Below, in pieces: positions 6,813-8,767 of a DNA stretch of 8,767 nt. Source of the stretch: JALTDM01 sp964421355 (GTDB lineage Bacteria; Bacteroidota; Bacteroidia; Bacteroidales; JALTDM01). The position numbers and the translations under genes are program-made. The notes below the pieces were generated by a model that had not been told where the DNA came from, ran no database searches, and saw only the letters and a list, made by a program, of their open reading frames with translations. Location: contig CAYQWX010000073.1 in the NCBI GenBank assembly GCA_964421355.1, positions 1-8,767 on the forward strand, given 5' to 3'. Position 1 is the first letter of the stretch. Each line of letters begins with the position of its first letter.

Positions 6813-7820
6813 ATTATATCCCGAATAAGTAAGTATCTTTTGTGAGTTTTTTTCTTCCATAAGTTGCCTCAAAGATATTTCAGAATGTTTTTTCATATAT
6901 TTAGATACTATTCTGTATCCAATCCATATACCTGTTTTAGGTGGTGATTTTCTGCCAAACGGTATGGTAAACGGAGCTTCGTCTACAAATTTCTTTATTA
7001 GAATCCTTTCTGTAGAGAACAAAATTTTCTTTTCAACAAAATAAGACCACATTTCTTCTTCGTTTTCTTTACACCACTCTATTTGTTGCTGCGAATACCC
7101 GAATTTAATTGTATCGGGAACATTGGGCATAATAGCATTCATTACATACAAAATTTTACCGCCATATATCATATTGTCAAGAAGAGTATTCATAGAGTCC
7201 GTAGGGGCAAATTCCATAGCAAGCCAACCTCTTATAGCGTCAGGTAGTATCATATATGGTTCCATTTTTTTTACTATATAATAAGGTAATGCTAAATTGG
7301 GATAAAATTCAAAATCTTTTCCCAAATAGAAATCCAATCCTATACCAAGAATAGCAGAGTCGGTAGCTATTGCTACATTAAATCCAGAGACATAGGTGTA
7401 CACATTAGGTATTGCTTTGTCGGGGAAATAGTAATGATAATATTTGAATGCTTTGTTTATTTCGGAAAAATATGGTGAAAAATCCTTGTACTTTTTTTCT
7501 GCATACTTATAAGTTTCACTTACCACATAGTCAGATTTAAATACTTTTAACCTTTCAGGAAAGTCTTTGGAATAAGGGCTTCCTATTCTTATTATTTGAT
7601 TGCTGTAAAGTTCCAAAAAACCATCATATTGCTTTATGAGACGTGGCACTTCCTTTGTCAAACTATCTTCGGGAATATTATATAAATCTTTATCAAAACG
7701 ATATAGTTTTTGGGTTATTTTTATGTTGCTTATATCAACCTTGGTAAATGGATTTTCTTCTTTACAACCTTGGAATAATAAAAAAGGAATGATGACAAAT
7801 AAAAATAAAAGTTTTTTCAT
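6807..7820 (-). CDS. gldB: Gliding-motility lipoprotein GldB
   Basis: A 337-residue lipoprotein matching what I remember of Flavobacterium GldB along most of its length. Recognisable segments include a KYYHYYFPD-like stretch, ATDSAILGIGLDFYLGKD, a P-D-x-x-R-G-W-L-A segment, NMIYGGKILY, GYSQQQIEWCKENEEEMWSYF, and APF...GIWIGYRIV near the C-terminus. The signal peptide (about residues 1-18) ends LLFQG|C, so C19 should be lipidated. GldB is required for gliding in Flavobacterium and belongs to the gene set associated with gliding and type IX secretion; its biochemical role is unclear. I place the start at the ATG at 7818-7820 (MKKLLFLFVI). The longer frame to 7949 would put 43 residues before the signal peptide and run into the divergent gene. 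It is divergent from the beta-barrel gene and convergent with the methyltransferase. No gldC is seen in the window. Confidence 0.9.
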   Translation of the reverse strand: MKKLLFLFVIIPFLLFQGCKEENPFTKVDISNIKITQKLYRFDKDLYNIPEDSLTKEVPRLIKQYDGFLELYSNQIIRIGSPYSKDFPERLKVFKSDYVVSETYKYAEKKYKDFSPYFSEINKAFKYYHYYFPDKAIPNVYTYVSGFNVAIATDSAILGIGLDFYLGKDFEFYPNLALPYYIVKKMEPYMILPDAIRGWLAMEFAPTDSMNTLLDNMIYGGKILYVMNAIMPNVPDTIKFGYSQQQIEWCKENEEEMWSYFVEKKILFSTERILIKKFVDEAPFTIPFGRKSPPKTGIWIGYRIVSKYMKKHSEISLRQLMEEKNSQKILTYSGYNP

Positions 7821-7831
7821 AGCAGTAATAT

Positions 7832-7861
7832 TTTGAGAAAGCAAAATAAAAACTATTTTTG
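7832..7861 (+). promoter_or_regulatory. Bacteroidota-type promoter TTTG-N18-TAttTTTG for the beta-barrel gene
   Basis: TTTG at 7832-7835 and TATTTTTG at 7854-7861 are separated by 18 bp, an exact fit to the Bacteroidota housekeeping promoter (TTTG, 17-23 bp, TAnnTTTG). Transcription would begin near 7866-7869, giving a leader of about 30 nt before the ATG at 7900. The barrel and the nadE-like gene 23 bp behind it would share it. The leader has no strong Shine-Dalgarno, only an A/T-rich run, as is usual in this phylum. Confidence 0.7.
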
Positions 7862-7899
7862 CAAATAAATTATTGTTTAACTTGTAAAAAAATAAATCT

Positions 7900-8586
7900 A
7901 TGAAAAAGATAGTTGTATTATTAGCAGTAATAGTATTTTCAACTACCACATTTGCTCAGAAGTTTACAGGTGGTGTTTTTGTTGCCCCGGGTTTATCGTG
8001 GATGAAACCTGATTTAACCAAACGCATTGAAAATGATGGAGTAAAGCTCGCTTTTAATTTTGGTGCAATGGGTGATATGAATTTGATTGGAGGTAATTTT
8101 AAATTGACATTCGGTTTGTTGGTTAATAAGTTTGGAGGTAAATTGCGATATTCGGATTCCATTCCTTCTTTTAGAACATTAGATAGCACATATAGTTTTA
8201 CTAAAGGAGCAATAGTAGATTATAAATTGACATATTTATCTTTTCCTATTGGTTTAAAAGGTTGCACTAATGAAATCGGCTATATGACATATTTTATGAA
8301 AGCAGGTATTAATCCTTTTATAAGGTGGAAAGCAAAAGCAGATGTAACACAAGGAAATATAAGTGATGAACCTATAAGTGATGAAACAAGACCATTATTT
8401 TTAGGATATTATTTGGGGGGAGGATTTGAATATAATCTTGGTGGTTCTACCGCATTGGTTGTAGAAGTGGTTTTTAATAATGGATTTAGTGATGTAACTA
8501 AAACTCGTCGTTATGAATCAGGATTGAAAAATACGGATAAAGTTATTTTAAATCACTTGGATTTTAGAGTTGGAGTAATGTTTTAA
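7900..8586 (+). CDS. PorT-like outer-membrane beta-barrel protein
   Basis: A 228-residue exported protein with a signal peptide ending TTFA|Q (residues 1-19). The mature part has repeated amphipathic strand-like segments with Gly and aromatic residues (GGVFVAPGLSW, FKLTFGLLVNKFGGKLRY, YLSFPIGLKG, YLGGGFEYNLGG, LDFRVGVMF) and ends in Phe, as outer-membrane barrels do. Length and pattern fit the eight-stranded-type 'OMP_b-brl_2/PorT' barrels that are abundant in Bacteroidota. PorT itself belongs to the type IX secretion gene set, and the divergent gldB makes that link attractive. These barrels are numerous and poorly conserved, so I do not give the porT symbol. A 15-bp-period duplication sits in a predicted loop (8358-8385). 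The start ATG at 7900 is fixed by the signal peptide and the promoter at 7832-7861. Confidence 0.78.
   Translation: MKKIVVLLAVIVFSTTTFAQKFTGGVFVAPGLSWMKPDLTKRIENDGVKLAFNFGAMGDMNLIGGNFKLTFGLLVNKFGGKLRYSDSIPSFRTLDSTYSFTKGAIVDYKLTYLSFPIGLKGCTNEIGYMTYFMKAGINPFIRWKAKADVTQGNISDEPISDETRPLFLGYYLGGGFEYNLGGSTALVVEVVFNNGFSDVTKTRRYESGLKNTDKVILNHLDFRVGVMF
8358..8385 (+). repeat. In-frame tandem duplication in a barrel loop
   Basis: TATAAGTGATGAA occurs at 8358-8370 and again, perfectly, at 8373-8385, with a 15-bp period. It encodes ISDEP then ISDET (residues 154-163). The identical codons point to a recent slippage duplication that adds five residues to an acidic segment, probably an exposed loop. Confidence 0.6.
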
Positions 8587-8609
8587 TTTAGCAAAAAAAA
8601 TAAATAGAT

Positions 8610-8767
8610 ATGAAAGTAGCATTTATTGTTGCAGAAACAGTCCCATATTTCATTAGCGGGAATTTAGATGTTTTTGTATCAAAGATGAAAGATTTAATTA
8701 AAAAAGATGTTGATGTAATAATATTGCCTAAAAATGCTTTGGAAGGGGCAGGAAATGAGCGTAATAG
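8610..8767 (+). CDS. N-terminus of an NAD+ synthetase-like protein (nitrilase/glutaminase domain), cut by the right edge
   Basis: The frame is open from ATG 8610 to the window end (52 codons). The layout matches the start of the carbon-nitrogen hydrolase (nitrilase) domain found at the N-terminus of glutamine-dependent NAD+ synthetase: MKVAFIVAE (beta strand), SGN then an amphipathic helix to residue 32, DVDVIILPKNALEGAG at 33-48. In active family members the last segment reads ...VVFPELALTGYP, with Glu as the catalytic base; here that position is Lys41. The Gln usual in the first strand (ALAQ) is Glu9. NAD+ synthetase next to gldB in Bacteroidota is an association I recall, and it supports the call. 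Alternatives are another nitrilase-superfamily protein or a degenerate, non-hydrolysing domain. It lies 23 bp after the barrel stop, so it is probably cotranscribed. Confidence 0.55.
   Translation, partial: MKVAFIVAETVPYFISGNLDVFVSKMKDLIKKDVDVIILPKNALEGAGNERN

Noticed and set aside
7636..7836. Small plus-strand reading frame opposite gldB
   Set aside because: It is the antisense shadow of the GldB N-terminus, with no start signal or recognisable family.
7821..7949. N-terminal extension of GldB to 7949
   Set aside because: It would put 43 residues before a perfect lipoprotein signal peptide, cover the barrel promoter and overlap the barrel's coding start.

Overview
The window is an AT-rich stretch of a Bacteroidota chromosome. 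Four things show this: a GldB-type gliding lipoprotein, a C-terminal-Phe outer-membrane beta-barrel protein, TAnnTTTG-type -7 promoter elements, and SpoIIE-class phosphatases with signal peptides ending in Y/M-x-Q-type cleavage sites. I see no transposase, tRNA, rRNA or CRISPR array. The lineage below phylum level cannot be fixed from this piece.

Layout. 2-376 (+) is the 3' end of an unrecognised gene that enters from the left edge. 377-671 is a non-coding gap holding an 18/20 inverted repeat and a small hairpin. 672-1385 (-) is a short RsmI-like (tetrapyrrole-methylase fold) SAM methyltransferase. A 64-bp divergent spacer, with two abutting -7-like boxes, separates it from a rightward three-gene unit at 1450-6780. 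This unit holds two membrane-anchored SpoIIE/PP2C-type Ser/Thr phosphatases overlapping by 4 bp, and a beta-class DNA methyltransferase 13 bp behind them. 6807-7820 (-) is gldB, convergent with the methyltransferase across a 26-bp gap that carries a palindrome. Divergent from gldB, a well-formed Bacteroidota promoter (7832-7861) drives a PorT-like beta-barrel gene (7900-8586). A gene leaving at the right edge follows it (8610 onward) and looks like the glutaminase/nitrilase-like N-terminus of NAD+ synthetase.

How it fits together. The two phosphatases share a cytoplasmic output domain but carry different periplasmic heads: a YfiR/HmsC-like domain on a long coiled coil in one, eight or nine 40-residue TPRs in the other. 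They look like duplicated outputs wired to two envelope inputs. No STAS protein, anti-sigma kinase or response regulator that could be their substrate lies in the window. The methyltransferase behind them has no visible restriction partner. The right-hand group (gldB, barrel, nadE-like) concerns the cell envelope and gliding/type IX secretion, plus NAD synthesis.

The most unusual points are the YfiR-coiled-coil-SpoIIE fusion with exactly two cysteines in its sensor, the tandem head-swapped phosphatases co-arranged with a DNA methyltransferase, and the Lys in place of the expected catalytic Glu in the nadE-like N-terminus.
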